DNA of 48,105 nucleotides, from contig JAJPYQ010000021.1 in NCBI GenBank assembly GCA_021204865.1, forward strand, positions 13,226 to 61,330, given 5' to 3'. The notes beneath the pieces are model-generated. The model had not been told where the DNA came from. It worked only from the letters and a program-made list of their open reading frames with translations, and did not search any database. A program made the position numbers and the translations under genes. The DNA comes from Prevotellaceae bacterium (GTDB lineage: Bacteria; Bacteroidota; Bacteroidia; Bacteroidales; Bacteroidaceae). Shown here piece by piece: positions 23,999 through 32,901 of this stretch; position 1 is the stretch's first letter, and the number at the start of each line of letters is the position of its first letter.

Positions 23999-25615
23999 TC
24001 AGCCTATGTTGGGGAGCTCAAGGCCGTAGCCTCGCCTCTTGTCCACCACCTTGAGGAACGCCCCGATGACGAGGGCAGCCACTCCAAGGCTCGCGAGCAT
24101 AATGAGGGGCGCTGTGTAGTTGAGCTGTGTGGCGTCCTCGACGCCCGGGTTGGTCGCGTCCAGCGTCTTGCCTATGAGCAGGGGGAAGAGCCAAAGCCCG
24201 ATGTTCTGTATCCAGAATATCAGGGCGTAGGCAGAGCCTATTATCTTCGGCTCGACGAGCTTAGGCACGCTTGGCCAGAGGCTTGCCGGCACGAGTGAGA
24301 ACGACGCACCGAGCACGAGGATGGTGAGGTAAGCCACCACAACGCCTCCCGCCTCGTTGCCCTTGAAGGCGGGAAGCACGAAGGCGAAGGTCAGGTGGCA
24401 CGCCACGAGCAACAGACTGCCAAGCACGAGCATGGATGCTGCCTTGCCCTTGTGGTCGACGTAACTGCCCAGTATAGGCGTTATGCCCACGGCAAGCAGG
24501 GGGAACACGGCGAAGATGCTCTCGGCCGACTGGCGCATATAGCCCATGCAGCAGTAGCCCACGAGGGCGACGAGGGAGAGCGTGAGCAGGGAGTACTTGA
24601 GGCTCGTGCGCTTGACGAAGTTGAACATAAAGGCGGTGACAGCCACGACGAGCATGATGATGTACTGAATGATAGTGACGGACGTTGAAGCCCAGAATGA
24701 GCCTTCGGGCACGTCGGTGAAGGTGAGGTTGCACTGAAGCATGTTGACGGCGTACTTCTGGAAGGGGAAGATGGCGGAGTAGTAAAGCACGCAGAGCAGG
24801 GACACGAGCCAGAAGCCCATGCTCCTTAGTATCTGCCCCAGGTCACTGACGCGGAAGGGGTCGTCCTTCTCCTCCGCCTCGCCCGTCTGTGCGTCGAGCT
24901 TCCTGTCCATGAAGAAGTAGACCACGAACATCATAAGGGCAATGCACAGAAGCACCACGCCGAAGGCGACGGAGCGAGACACGTCCACCCTTCCGCCCAG
25001 CTTGGCGAAGAAGGGGGAGAAGATCATGCAGGTAGCCACGCCCATCCTCGCAAGCGCCATCTCAGAGCCCATCGCAAGAGCCATCTCGTGCCCCTTGAAC
25101 CACTTCACTATCCCCCTCGACACCGTTATGCCCGCCATCTCCACGCCGCAGCCGAAGAGCATAAAGCCGCAGGCAGCTACCTTGGCGGAGGAGGGCATAC
25201 CCTCGTAGAAGGGCGACACGCCCAGCTGCTCGAAGACGGGGATGTGGTTGAGGTGCTGCGTGAACCACACGTCTGCGCCGCTGCCCCTGAACGCCTCGCA
25301 TATAGCGTAGTACTTGATGAACGCTCCGCACAGCATTACCGCCCCTGAGAGCAGGGCTGTGAAGCGCACGCCCATCTTGTCCAGTATGATGCCCGCGAAG
25401 ATGAGGAAGAAGACGAAGACGTTGAGGAAAGTCTCCGAGCCTTGCATCGTGCCGAAGGCGGTGGAGTCCCAGCCCCGCTCGGTGAGCATAAGGTCTTTGA
25501 TGGGCGAGAGGATGTCCATGAAGATGTAGGCGCAGAACATGGCGAGCGCCAGCAGCAAGAGGGCAGTCCATCGCAAAGCTGCCGAGTCTCTTAAGGTCTT
25601 TAGTTGATTAGTCAT
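23999..25615 (-). CDS. Major facilitator superfamily transporter
   Basis: This 538-residue membrane protein has about 12 helices. The first is LRWTALLLLALAMFCAYIFMDILSPI; others include FLNVFVFFLIFAGIILDKMGVRF, which contains a motif A-like loop. A long loop between the sixth and seventh helices carries KLDAQTGEAEEKDDPFRVSD. Length exceeds typical 400-residue MFS drug pumps and resembles nitrate/nitrite- or OFA-type carriers, but the substrate cannot be inferred. It is the last gene of the operon, 24 bases after the S9 peptidase gene, and a strong terminator follows. A peptide or amino acid substrate would suit the neighbour, but this is speculation. Confidence 0.88.
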   Translation of the reverse strand: MTNQLKTLRDSAALRWTALLLLALAMFCAYIFMDILSPIKDLMLTERGWDSTAFGTMQGSETFLNVFVFFLIFAGIILDKMGVRFTALLSGAVMLCGAFIKYYAICEAFRGSGADVWFTQHLNHIPVFEQLGVSPFYEGMPSSAKVAACGFMLFGCGVEMAGITVSRGIVKWFKGHEMALAMGSEMALARMGVATCMIFSPFFAKLGGRVDVSRSVAFGVVLLCIALMMFVVYFFMDRKLDAQTGEAEEKDDPFRVSDLGQILRSMGFWLVSLLCVLYYSAIFPFQKYAVNMLQCNLTFTDVPEGSFWASTSVTIIQYIIMLVVAVTAFMFNFVKRTSLKYSLLTLSLVALVGYCCMGYMRQSAESIFAVFPLLAVGITPILGSYVDHKGKAASMLVLGSLLLVACHLTFAFVLPAFKGNEAGGVVVAYLTILVLGASFSLVPASLWPSVPKLVEPKIIGSAYALIFWIQNIGLWLFPLLIGKTLDATNPGVEDATQLNYTAPLIMLASLGVAALVIGAFLKVVDKRRGYGLELPNIG

Positions 25616-25639
25616 TATGTTATTGGGGTTTCGTCTAAG

Positions 25640-27763
25640 TCACTTAAGCCAGCGGTCGAGCCAGCGGAAGAAGGTGCGCTGCCAAAGCACCCCGTTCTGC
25701 GGCTTTAGCACCCAGTGGTTCTCGTCGGGGTAGAGCAACAGCTGTGCCGGTATGCCGTGCATCCTTGCGGCGGAGAAGGCGCTCTGCCCCTGAGAGGAGA
25801 GTATGCGGTAGTCCTTTTCGCTGTGAATGCAGAGGATGGGCGTGTCCCACTTATCGACGTAAAGGTGGGGGCTCTCCTTGAATGCCTTGCCCTCGCCAAC
25901 ACGGTCGGGGCTGCCTCCCATGTCCCAGTTGGGGAACCACATCTCTTCCGTCTCGAAGTACTGCTGCTGGGTGTTGAAGATGCCGTCGTGGGCGATGAAC
26001 GCCTTGAAGCGCTTCTCGTGGTTGCCCGCAAGCCAATAGACGCTGTAGCCTCCGAACGACGCTCCTATGCAGCCAAGCCTCTGCTTGTCCACGTAAGGCT
26101 CTCGGCTAATATCATCGATGGCGGCGAGGTAGTCTTGCATGCACTGCCCGCTGTAGTCGCCCGATATCTCCTCCAGCCATTCCATCCCGAAGCCGGGCAG
26201 CCCTCGGCGGTTAGGCGCAATGATGATGTAGTCGTTAGCCGCCATTATCTGGAAGTTCCAGCGGTAGCTCCAGAACTGGCTAACCGGCTCTTGCGGTCCT
26301 CCCTCGCAGTAGAGCAGGGTGGGGTAGGAGCGTGAGGGGTCGAAGTGGCTTGGGTAGACGACCCAGCAGAGTTCCTGCTTGCCGTCGGTGGTCTCCACCC
26401 AGCGTTCCTTCACCTCTCCCAGTGCAAGCTGCGAGAGTATGTGGTCGTTCTCGTGTGTGAGCTGCGTCACGTCCTTCTGGATAAGGTAGATGTCGTCGGG
26501 GGCGGAGATGCTGTGCCGCTTGACGAGCAGTCCCTTGCCGTCGGGCATAAGGTGGAGGTCGGCATAGTCGTAGTCGCCCGTTGTGACGGGCTTGACGTTG
26601 CCCTTAAGGTCGGTGGAGTAAACCATAATGCGTGCCATCCACACGCCAGTGAAGAAGAGCCTCTGGTTGTCCGCCCACACAAACTCGTCCACACCGCTCT
26701 CGAAGCTCTCGGTGACATAACTCTTCTCTCCCGTCGCGAGGTTAAGCACGCAAAGGCGAGTGCGGTCGCTCTCGTAGCCGTCCCGCTCCATGCTCTTCCA
26801 CGCCAGCATAGAGCCGTCGGGCGAGAACTGCGGGTCTTGGTCGTAGCCTGCGTTGATGTCTGTCTCGCTTTGGTTCTTCGCTTGCCGCTGCATTGAGATG
26901 GTGCTGTCTATCTCAGGCTCAACGTAGTCGGCAGGCTTGCACACGTTCTCGGTCTCCCCCGTCTCAGTGTTGTATAGGTAGATGTCGCTGTCCGTGCTTA
27001 TAGCGTAAGCCACGCCCGTCTTTTTGCGGCTGGTGTAGGCTATGAGCTTGCCGTCAGGGCTCCAGCAGAACTCCTCCGTTCCGCCGAAGGGCAGCATGGG
27101 GCATTCGTAAGGCTCGCCCTCGAGCAGGTCTTTATCCTCGCTGACCTTCTCACCGTCGAACGAGGCGAGGAAGATGTGCGGGATGGTGGTGACGTACTGG
27201 TCCCAGTGCTTGTAGTTCATATCGTCAATCACCAGCCCCGTCGCCTTGGGCAGGTCGGGCTCTTTGGGCTGAATGCTTGGGTTGGCAGCCACTTCCCTTA
27301 TGAGGATGACCTGTCTGCCGTCTGGGGAGAACTTGAAGCCCTCCACCTCGTCGTCGCCTTGGGTCAACTGCTTGCGGTAGCCCCCTTCTGCATCCATGCT
27401 CCATAGTTGCCCGTCGGATAGGTAGGCGATGCGCTTTCCGCCTGCAATGAAGGCAGGGTCGCTCTCGCTCTTGTCGCTTGTAGTGAGCTGCCTGAGGTCG
27501 CTGCCGTCCGTGTTTATCGTGCAGATGACTGTGTGGCTGCGGTTCTGCTCCACGCTGTAGTAAGTCACGCTGTATGCCACCAGCTTACCGTCTGGGCTTA
27601 CGTCCATACTGCCTATCCTCCCCATTGCCCAAAGGGCTTCAGGGGTCATTCGGTCGCTCTCCAGCATAATGTCCGCCCGTCCGATAGGCGCTTGTTCTTG
27701 TGCGTCAGCCTCTGCCGCAAGTCCGATTAAGGCTGCTATGCTCATTGCTTTCAGTATATTCAT
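25640..27763 (-). CDS. S9-family peptidase (prolyl oligopeptidase/dipeptidyl aminopeptidase type)
   Basis: This 707-residue exported serine peptidase has a signal peptide (MNILKAMSIAALIGLAAEADAQ), a WD40/TolB-like beta-propeller (about 40-440, with repeats such as FSPDGRQVILI, WSPDGKLIAYTSRK and FSPDGSMLAWKS) and a C-terminal alpha/beta hydrolase domain. The nucleophile is in GASFGGYS (about residue 570). The Asp is likely in IHSEKDYRIL (about 650) and the His in DENHWVLKP (about 680). Such enzymes release dipeptides or short peptides in the periplasm, which fits an asaccharolytic or peptide-using Bacteroidales lifestyle. It lies 42 bases after yidC and 24 bases before the MFS gene. Confidence 0.93.
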   Translation of the reverse strand: MNILKAMSIAALIGLAAEADAQEQAPIGRADIMLESDRMTPEALWAMGRIGSMDVSPDGKLVAYSVTYYSVEQNRSHTVICTINTDGSDLRQLTTSDKSESDPAFIAGGKRIAYLSDGQLWSMDAEGGYRKQLTQGDDEVEGFKFSPDGRQVILIREVAANPSIQPKEPDLPKATGLVIDDMNYKHWDQYVTTIPHIFLASFDGEKVSEDKDLLEGEPYECPMLPFGGTEEFCWSPDGKLIAYTSRKKTGVAYAISTDSDIYLYNTETGETENVCKPADYVEPEIDSTISMQRQAKNQSETDINAGYDQDPQFSPDGSMLAWKSMERDGYESDRTRLCVLNLATGEKSYVTESFESGVDEFVWADNQRLFFTGVWMARIMVYSTDLKGNVKPVTTGDYDYADLHLMPDGKGLLVKRHSISAPDDIYLIQKDVTQLTHENDHILSQLALGEVKERWVETTDGKQELCWVVYPSHFDPSRSYPTLLYCEGGPQEPVSQFWSYRWNFQIMAANDYIIIAPNRRGLPGFGMEWLEEISGDYSGQCMQDYLAAIDDISREPYVDKQRLGCIGASFGGYSVYWLAGNHEKRFKAFIAHDGIFNTQQQYFETEEMWFPNWDMGGSPDRVGEGKAFKESPHLYVDKWDTPILCIHSEKDYRILSSQGQSAFSAARMHGIPAQLLLYPDENHWVLKPQNGVLWQRTFFRWLDRWLK

Positions 27764-27805
27764 AGTATTGCTTTAAGAGTTCATTCGTTATAGGATAGGG
27801 GAGTT

Positions 27806-29671
27806 TCATCTCTTCCCACGTTGCTTCCTTTGGTTCTCCTCAGCCAGCTTCTGCATAGCCTCCAGCCGTGCAGCCATTCCGCTTACCTTTTTCGGGTCGC
27901 CCTCGTGCTTTGCCTTGTATGCCTTCAGCTGTGCGTAGAGCTTGTCGTCGTTGGTGAACTTGCGCAAGCCCCACATCGTGAGTATACTGATAAGTCCGCT
28001 AAGGAAGTAGTAGTAGCAAAGCCCCGCGCTGTAGTCGTTGAAGATGAAGAAGAAGAATATAGGCATCAGGTACATCATCCATTTCATCATCTTCATCTGC
28101 TGTTCCTGCTCGGTCGACATAGCGGCATTCTGCTGCTGTCGCATTGATATCCACGAGTTCACCACGTTGGTCAGGGCGAAGAGCAGGCTGAAGAAGCTGA
28201 TATGGTCGCCCAGCAACCAAATCTGCCTGTGCCAGCTGATGAGCGTGTCGTAGGTTGAGAGGTCGCTCACCCAGAGGAAGCTCTGTCCTCGCAGCTCTAT
28301 GGCGTTAGGCACGAAGTTGAAGAGGGCTATCCACACGGGCATCTGAATGAGCATAGGCAGGCAGCCTCCCATCGGCGACACGCCGTACTGGTTGTACAGC
28401 TGCATCATCTCCTGCTGTTTCTTCATCGCGTCCTCTTTCTTCGGGTACTTAAGGTTCAACTTGTCTATCTCAGGCTTCAGCACACGCATACGGGCGCTGC
28501 TGAGATAGCTCTTGCGTGTGGCGGGGTAGACGATAGCCTTTACTATCAGCGTGAGCAGCAAGAGTACCAGTCCCATCGACATGCCGAAGCTCCTGAGGAA
28601 GTCGAAGAGGTAAATGATGAAGTAGCGATTAATCCAGCGGAACAGAGGCCAGCCGAAGTATACCAACTCGTGCAGGTTCAGGTCCTTGCCACTTGCCGAG
28701 AGCTTGTTGGCGGAGTGAAGTATGTGGAAGTCGTTCGGTCCCAGGTACATCTGCATCACAGTGCTATCCTTGCCCGAGGGGTCAAATAGCGCCTCCATCT
28801 GGGCGTGATACTCTTTCAGGTAGCCAGAGCCCTTCTCCAGTGGTTTGCTGCCAAGGGTGACATTACTGAAGTCTTGGTGAGCTATGATTATTGCACTGAA
28901 GAACTGGTTCTTGAAGGCAATCCAGTCTGCGCTCTTGTCCAGTGTCTTGTCCGCGTCCTTCGTCTCACTCAGTTTCTTGGTGCTGCCGTCGGTCAGTTGG
29001 TAGGTAAGGGTGCTGTATCTGTTTTCGAATGTGTAGCCCTTCTCCTGCTGCTTTGCCTTGTCCTGCCAGTCGAGGCTTATCTTGCGCAGGTTTGGCGTGA
29101 AGAAGTTTGAGAGATCCTCCGCCTTGATGGTCATATCCAGCATATACGAGCCGGGGCGCAGCTTGTAGCATATCCTCAGCGTGCCTTGGTTCTGTGCCCT
29201 CAGGAGCAGTGTGGCTGTCGAGTCCGTATGCTCCTCTGTGTCGAAGTAAAGCTGGCTAAGGTCTATGTTCTCAGTCTTGGCGGCAAGGCTCAAAGCGAGG
29301 CGGCTGTCCTCCGATGAGAGCAGCATCACGTTGCCGCCCTCTTGGTTCTTGTAGCCTAAGATCTCGGCTTGGCTCACTGTGCCGCCCTTGGTGCTTAGGG
29401 TTACTGCCACCTTGTCGTTGCTTAGGGTGATGTCACGGGCAGTGCCGCTTTGGTGGGCGAAGAAGAGGGCAGTGCTATCAGTGATAATGTTAGTTTGGGT
29501 CTCTTGTTTAGCCTCTTGCTTTGCGGTCTCTTCCGCTTGTTGCTGTGCGGCTTGCTCCTCTGCAGCCTTCTGCTGCTCAGCAATCTCCGTCTTGCTTGGG
29601 CGGCTCCAGTACCCGAAGCCTATCAGCACTGCGGCTATCAGCACGAAGCCTATGATAGTGTTCTTGTCCAT
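27806..29671 (-). CDS. yidC: Membrane protein insertase YidC
   Basis: YidC inserts and folds inner membrane proteins, alone or with Sec. This 621-residue copy has the Gram-negative form: N-terminal helix (TIIGFVLIAAVLIGFGYW), an Ala/Gln-rich linker, a large periplasmic beta-sandwich domain (about 60-350), and a five-helix Oxa1 core. The core starts near FIIYLFDFLRSFGMSMGLVLLLLTLIVKAIVYP and includes MGGCLPMLIQMPVWIALFNFV. The C-terminus is basic (ENQRKQRGKR), consistent with ribosome contact. It is nine bases after pyrG, and the pyrG-yidC pair is common in Bacteroidetes. Confidence 0.97.
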   Translation of the reverse strand: MDKNTIIGFVLIAAVLIGFGYWSRPSKTEIAEQQKAAEEQAAQQQAEETAKQEAKQETQTNIITDSTALFFAHQSGTARDITLSNDKVAVTLSTKGGTVSQAEILGYKNQEGGNVMLLSSEDSRLALSLAAKTENIDLSQLYFDTEEHTDSTATLLLRAQNQGTLRICYKLRPGSYMLDMTIKAEDLSNFFTPNLRKISLDWQDKAKQQEKGYTFENRYSTLTYQLTDGSTKKLSETKDADKTLDKSADWIAFKNQFFSAIIIAHQDFSNVTLGSKPLEKGSGYLKEYHAQMEALFDPSGKDSTVMQMYLGPNDFHILHSANKLSASGKDLNLHELVYFGWPLFRWINRYFIIYLFDFLRSFGMSMGLVLLLLTLIVKAIVYPATRKSYLSSARMRVLKPEIDKLNLKYPKKEDAMKKQQEMMQLYNQYGVSPMGGCLPMLIQMPVWIALFNFVPNAIELRGQSFLWVSDLSTYDTLISWHRQIWLLGDHISFFSLLFALTNVVNSWISMRQQQNAAMSTEQEQQMKMMKWMMYLMPIFFFFIFNDYSAGLCYYYFLSGLISILTMWGLRKFTNDDKLYAQLKAYKAKHEGDPKKVSGMAARLEAMQKLAEENQRKQRGKR

Positions 29672-29680
29672 TGTGGGGTC

Positions 29681-31282
29681 TTATTTGTTGATGCACGCCT
29701 TTATGAACGACAGGAAGAGCGGGTGGGGGTTAAGCACTGTGCTTGAGTACTCGGGGTGGAACTGCGTGCCTATGTACCATCTCAGCTGGGGTATCTCCAC
29801 TATCTCCACCAGGTTGCTGTCGGGGTTGCTTCCCACGCAGAGCATGCCGTTCTGCTCGAACTCCCTTAGAAAGCCGCTGTTGAACTCGTATCGGTGGCGG
29901 TGTCTCTCCTCCACGCTTGCCACTCCGCCGTAAGCCTCTGACGTCTTGCTGCCCTGCTTAAGGTCGCACTTATACGCCCCCAGCCTCATAGTGCCGCCCA
30001 TCTGGGTGATGTTCTTCTGCTCCTCCATTATGTCGATGACGTTGTGCTGTGTCTTAGCGTCCAGCTCACGGCTGTTAGCGTCCTTATAACCCAGCACATT
30101 GCGGGCGAACTCCACCACCATCATCTGCATACCGAAGCAAATGCCGAAGCAGGGAACGTCGTGCGTGCGAGTGTACTCGCAGGCTGTTATCTTCCCCTCC
30201 GTGCCTCTGTTGCCGAAGCCAGGGCAGATGACCACCCCGTCGAAGCCCCTTAGCTGCTCCTCCACGTTCTCCCGTGTTATGTACTCGCTGTTCACAAACT
30301 CGAGCCTCACCTTGCGGTCGCAGTACGTGCCTGCCAGCGAGAGGCTCTCGCGTATGCTCTTGTAAGCGTCTTGCAGGTCGTACTTGCCCACCAGCGCTAT
30401 GCTAACCTCCTCTGTGGCGGCTTCCCTGCGCTCGAGGAACTTGCGCCACGGACCCAGCTCGGGTGTCTCGCCCGGCTCTACGCCCAGCTTCCTCAGGATG
30501 GTAGCGTCCAGCCCTTGGTTGAGCATATTCACAGGCACTTGGTAGATGCAGGGCAAGTCCTCGCTCTGCACCACGGCTTCGAAGTCCACGTTGCAGAAGT
30601 GCGCCACCTTCCTGCGTATGTCGTCGCTCAGGTGATGCTCGGTGCGCAGCACGAGGATGTCAGGCTGGATGCCCGCGCTAAGCAGCTGCTTCACGCTGCT
30701 CTGAGTAGGCTTCGTCTTCAGCTCCCCAGCGGCGGCGAGGTAAGGCACGTAGGTGAGGTGAACGTTCAGGGTGTTCTTGCCCATCTCCCAGCGCATCTGC
30801 CTTATAGCCTCGAGGTAGGGGGCGGACTCGATGTCCCCTATCGTGCCGCCTATCTCGGTGACCACGAAGTCGAAGTCTCCCGTCCTTCCCAGCAGCATTA
30901 TGTTGCGCTTAATCTCGTCCGTTATGTGCGGTACGACCTGTATCGTCTTGCCAAGATAGTCACCCCTGCGCTCCTTCTCTATCACGTTCATGTAGATGCG
31001 CCCCGTGGTGATGTTGTTAGCCCGTGTGGTGTGCACCCCCGTGAAGCGCTCGTAGTGGCCGAGGTCGAGGTCAGTCTCCTTGCCGTCCACCGTCACGTAG
31101 CACTCGCCGTGCTCGTAGGGGTTGAGCGTGCCGGGGTCGATGTTGATGTAGGGGTCGAACTTCTGTATGGTAACCCTGCATCCTCTTGCCTGAAGGAGCT
31201 TGCCGATGCTGCTGGATATTATGCCCTTGCCGAGGGAGGAAGCCACGCCTCCCGTCACGAAGATGTACTTAGCCTCTGCCAT
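29681..31282 (-). CDS. pyrG: CTP synthase
   Basis: PyrG converts UTP to CTP using ATP and glutamine, the last step of pyrimidine nucleotide synthesis. The 533-residue length is normal. The N-terminal synthetase domain begins YIFVTGGVASSLGKGI and includes KFDPYINIDPGTLNPYEHGE and TEIGGTIGDIES. The C-terminal glutaminase has the nucleophile Cys in CFGICFGMQ and the His/Glu pair in GTQFHPEYSS. The promoter at 31304-31312 is arranged back to back with that of the divergent gene at 31339. Confidence 0.98.
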   Translation of the reverse strand: MAEAKYIFVTGGVASSLGKGIISSSIGKLLQARGCRVTIQKFDPYINIDPGTLNPYEHGECYVTVDGKETDLDLGHYERFTGVHTTRANNITTGRIYMNVIEKERRGDYLGKTIQVVPHITDEIKRNIMLLGRTGDFDFVVTEIGGTIGDIESAPYLEAIRQMRWEMGKNTLNVHLTYVPYLAAAGELKTKPTQSSVKQLLSAGIQPDILVLRTEHHLSDDIRRKVAHFCNVDFEAVVQSEDLPCIYQVPVNMLNQGLDATILRKLGVEPGETPELGPWRKFLERREAATEEVSIALVGKYDLQDAYKSIRESLSLAGTYCDRKVRLEFVNSEYITRENVEEQLRGFDGVVICPGFGNRGTEGKITACEYTRTHDVPCFGICFGMQMMVVEFARNVLGYKDANSRELDAKTQHNVIDIMEEQKNITQMGGTMRLGAYKCDLKQGSKTSEAYGGVASVEERHRHRYEFNSGFLREFEQNGMLCVGSNPDSNLVEIVEIPQLRWYIGTQFHPEYSSTVLNPHPLFLSFIKACINK

Positions 31283-31303
31283 AACCTTTTATGCCATTTG
31301 CGT

Positions 31304-31312
31304 GCAAAGGTA
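31304..31312 (-). promoter_or_regulatory. -7 promoter element for pyrG operon
   Basis: The minus strand reads TACCTTTGC. It forms an exact inverted repeat with the opposing element at 31325-31333, with 12 bases between them. Confidence 0.75.
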
Positions 31313-31324
31313 GCGCAAAATAAG

Positions 31325-31333
31325 TACCTTTGC
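31325..31333 (+). promoter_or_regulatory. -7 promoter element for the DUF3078-like gene
   Basis: TACCTTTGC lies only five bases before the ATG at 31339, so the transcript should have almost no leader. The in-frame TTG at 31330 lies inside the element and is rejected as a start. Confidence 0.75.
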
Positions 31334-31338
31334 AAGCA

Positions 31339-32625
31339 ATGCGCAGAGCATATATCTTTATTGCCCTCATTACGTTCTCTATAGGCGTTCGCTCTCAGAG
31401 CATTGACAGCCTCTCCCGCCTGCGTATGGACAGCCTTATAGCCGCTAAGCGCATTGCCGACCGCAAGGCTGAGCTTGAGCAGGACATCACCCCCTCCAAC
31501 CCCTACGCCTTCCGCCTGCTGCTGCCCGGCACGCTCTACAACAGCACCCTCACCCACACCCTCGGCATCCGTTGGCAGCCCGAGGGCAAGCAGCCAGCCC
31601 CCAAGGAGGAAGCCCACCTGCTCGTGGAGGCTATCGACCGCCAATACGCCCGCCTCTACGTCACGCGCCCCTCGCTCGTGGGCATCACCGAGGAGCATAT
31701 CCTCCAGGAGCCACGCCTCAAGAGGGGAGTGGAAGAGCCCTTGGGCAACGAGGTCAGGCTCACGGATATGGTGGTGCCAGTTGACCTCAGCGGGACGTTC
31801 AACGAGCCAGTCATTATCCAGCCCCATCGCCCTCGCTTCTGGACTGTGAAGGGCAGCGGCTCTCTGCAGGCTACTCAGAGCTACTACAGCGACAACTGGT
31901 ATCAGGGGGGCGAGGCTAACTACGCCGCCCTCTCGACGCTGACCATCGAGGCTGACTTCGACAACCAGCAGAAGCTTCAGTGGGACAACAAGCTCGAGCT
32001 TCAGCTCGGCTTCCAGACGAGCAGCGACACGGTGCATCAGGTGAAGGTGACGAGCAACCTGCTCCGCTACACCACAAGCCTCGGATACCAGGCCGCCAAG
32101 GACTGGTACTACACCTGCTCCCTCGTCAGCTACACCCAGCTTATGCGCTACTACGACACCAACGCCTACACCTACTCCACCCAGTTCGCCTCGCCGCTGG
32201 ACATCACCCTCTCCCTTGGCATGACGTACAAGTTCGAGACGCGGGGCGGCAAGTTCTCGGGCTCCCTCCAGCTCTCGCCCATCGCCTATAATATGCGTTA
32301 CGTGGGCGTGGACTCCCTCAGGGAGCACTACAGCGTGCCAGACGGCAAGAATGCCTACCACAACTTCGGCCCGTCGCTCTCCCTCAGCTACACGCTGCAG
32401 CTCCTCAGGAACGTCTCGTGGGAGAGCCGCCTCTACTACTTCACCAACCTCAGCTACGTGGACCTGGAGTGGGAGAACACCTTCTCCTTCACCATCAACC
32501 GCTACCTCTCCGCAAAGCTCTTCGTCTATCCCCGCTTCGACGACAGCAGCCCCGCCTACAAGGGCAGGCACGGCTACCTCATGCTCAAGCAGTGGCTCTC
32601 CCTTGGCCTCAGCTTTGACTTCTGA
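31339..32625 (+). CDS. DUF3078-like outer membrane beta-barrel protein
   Basis: This 428-residue protein has a signal peptide (MRRAYIFIALITFSIGVRSQ). From about residue 170 it has alternating beta strands with aromatic ends, typical of an outer membrane barrel. The stretch SYYSDNWYQGGEANYAALSTL is the signature I associate with DUF3078 proteins of Bacteroidetes. The C-terminal strand ends in Phe (LSLGLSFDF), as expected for BAM-assembled barrels. The function is unknown. The ATG is almost directly downstream of the -7 element. It is monocistronic, followed by array F and the convergent mnmE gene. Confidence 0.85.
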   Translation: MRRAYIFIALITFSIGVRSQSIDSLSRLRMDSLIAAKRIADRKAELEQDITPSNPYAFRLLLPGTLYNSTLTHTLGIRWQPEGKQPAPKEEAHLLVEAIDRQYARLYVTRPSLVGITEEHILQEPRLKRGVEEPLGNEVRLTDMVVPVDLSGTFNEPVIIQPHRPRFWTVKGSGSLQATQSYYSDNWYQGGEANYAALSTLTIEADFDNQQKLQWDNKLELQLGFQTSSDTVHQVKVTSNLLRYTTSLGYQAAKDWYYTCSLVSYTQLMRYYDTNAYTYSTQFASPLDITLSLGMTYKFETRGGKFSGSLQLSPIAYNMRYVGVDSLREHYSVPDGKNAYHNFGPSLSLSYTLQLLRNVSWESRLYYFTNLSYVDLEWENTFSFTINRYLSAKLFVYPRFDDSSPAYKGRHGYLMLKQWLSLGLSFDF

Positions 32626-32652
32626 CCATCCCCAGCCCTAAGCGAGCGTGAA

Positions 32653-32874
32653 GCCTCACGGTTACCTTTGACAAAGGGGTACGGCTGCCTTTCATAAAAA
32701 GGAGCTGCTGGTCTTTGCGAAAGGGAGCGGCTGGTCTTTGCGAAGAGGAGCGGCTGGTCTTTGCGAAGAGGAGCGGCTGGTCTTCGCGAAGAGGAGCGGC
32801 TGGTCTTCGCGAAAGGGAGCGGCTGGTCTTCGCGAAGAGGAGCGGCTGCCTTTGACCAAGGGTAACGGTGAGGC
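32653..32874. repeat. Array F: 23-base tandem repeat, about 9 units, with inverted ends
   Basis: Units start at 32678, 32701, 32724, 32747, 32770, 32793, 32816 and 32839, every 23 bases. The 10-base tail GGAGCGGCTG is conserved while the 13-base part is GTCTTTGCGAAGA or GTCTTCGCGAAGA (core TCTTCGCGAAGA is self-complementary). At the edges the tail stays close but the dyad changes to CCTTTGACAAAGG (left) and CCTTTGACCAAGG (right). The outermost sequence is inverted: GCCTCACGGTTACC at 32653-32666 against GGTAACGGTGAGGC at 32861-32874. It lies between convergent genes. Confidence 0.9.
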
Positions 32875-32901
32875 GTTAAGCCTCCTTAGCGTGTGCTTTA
32901 A

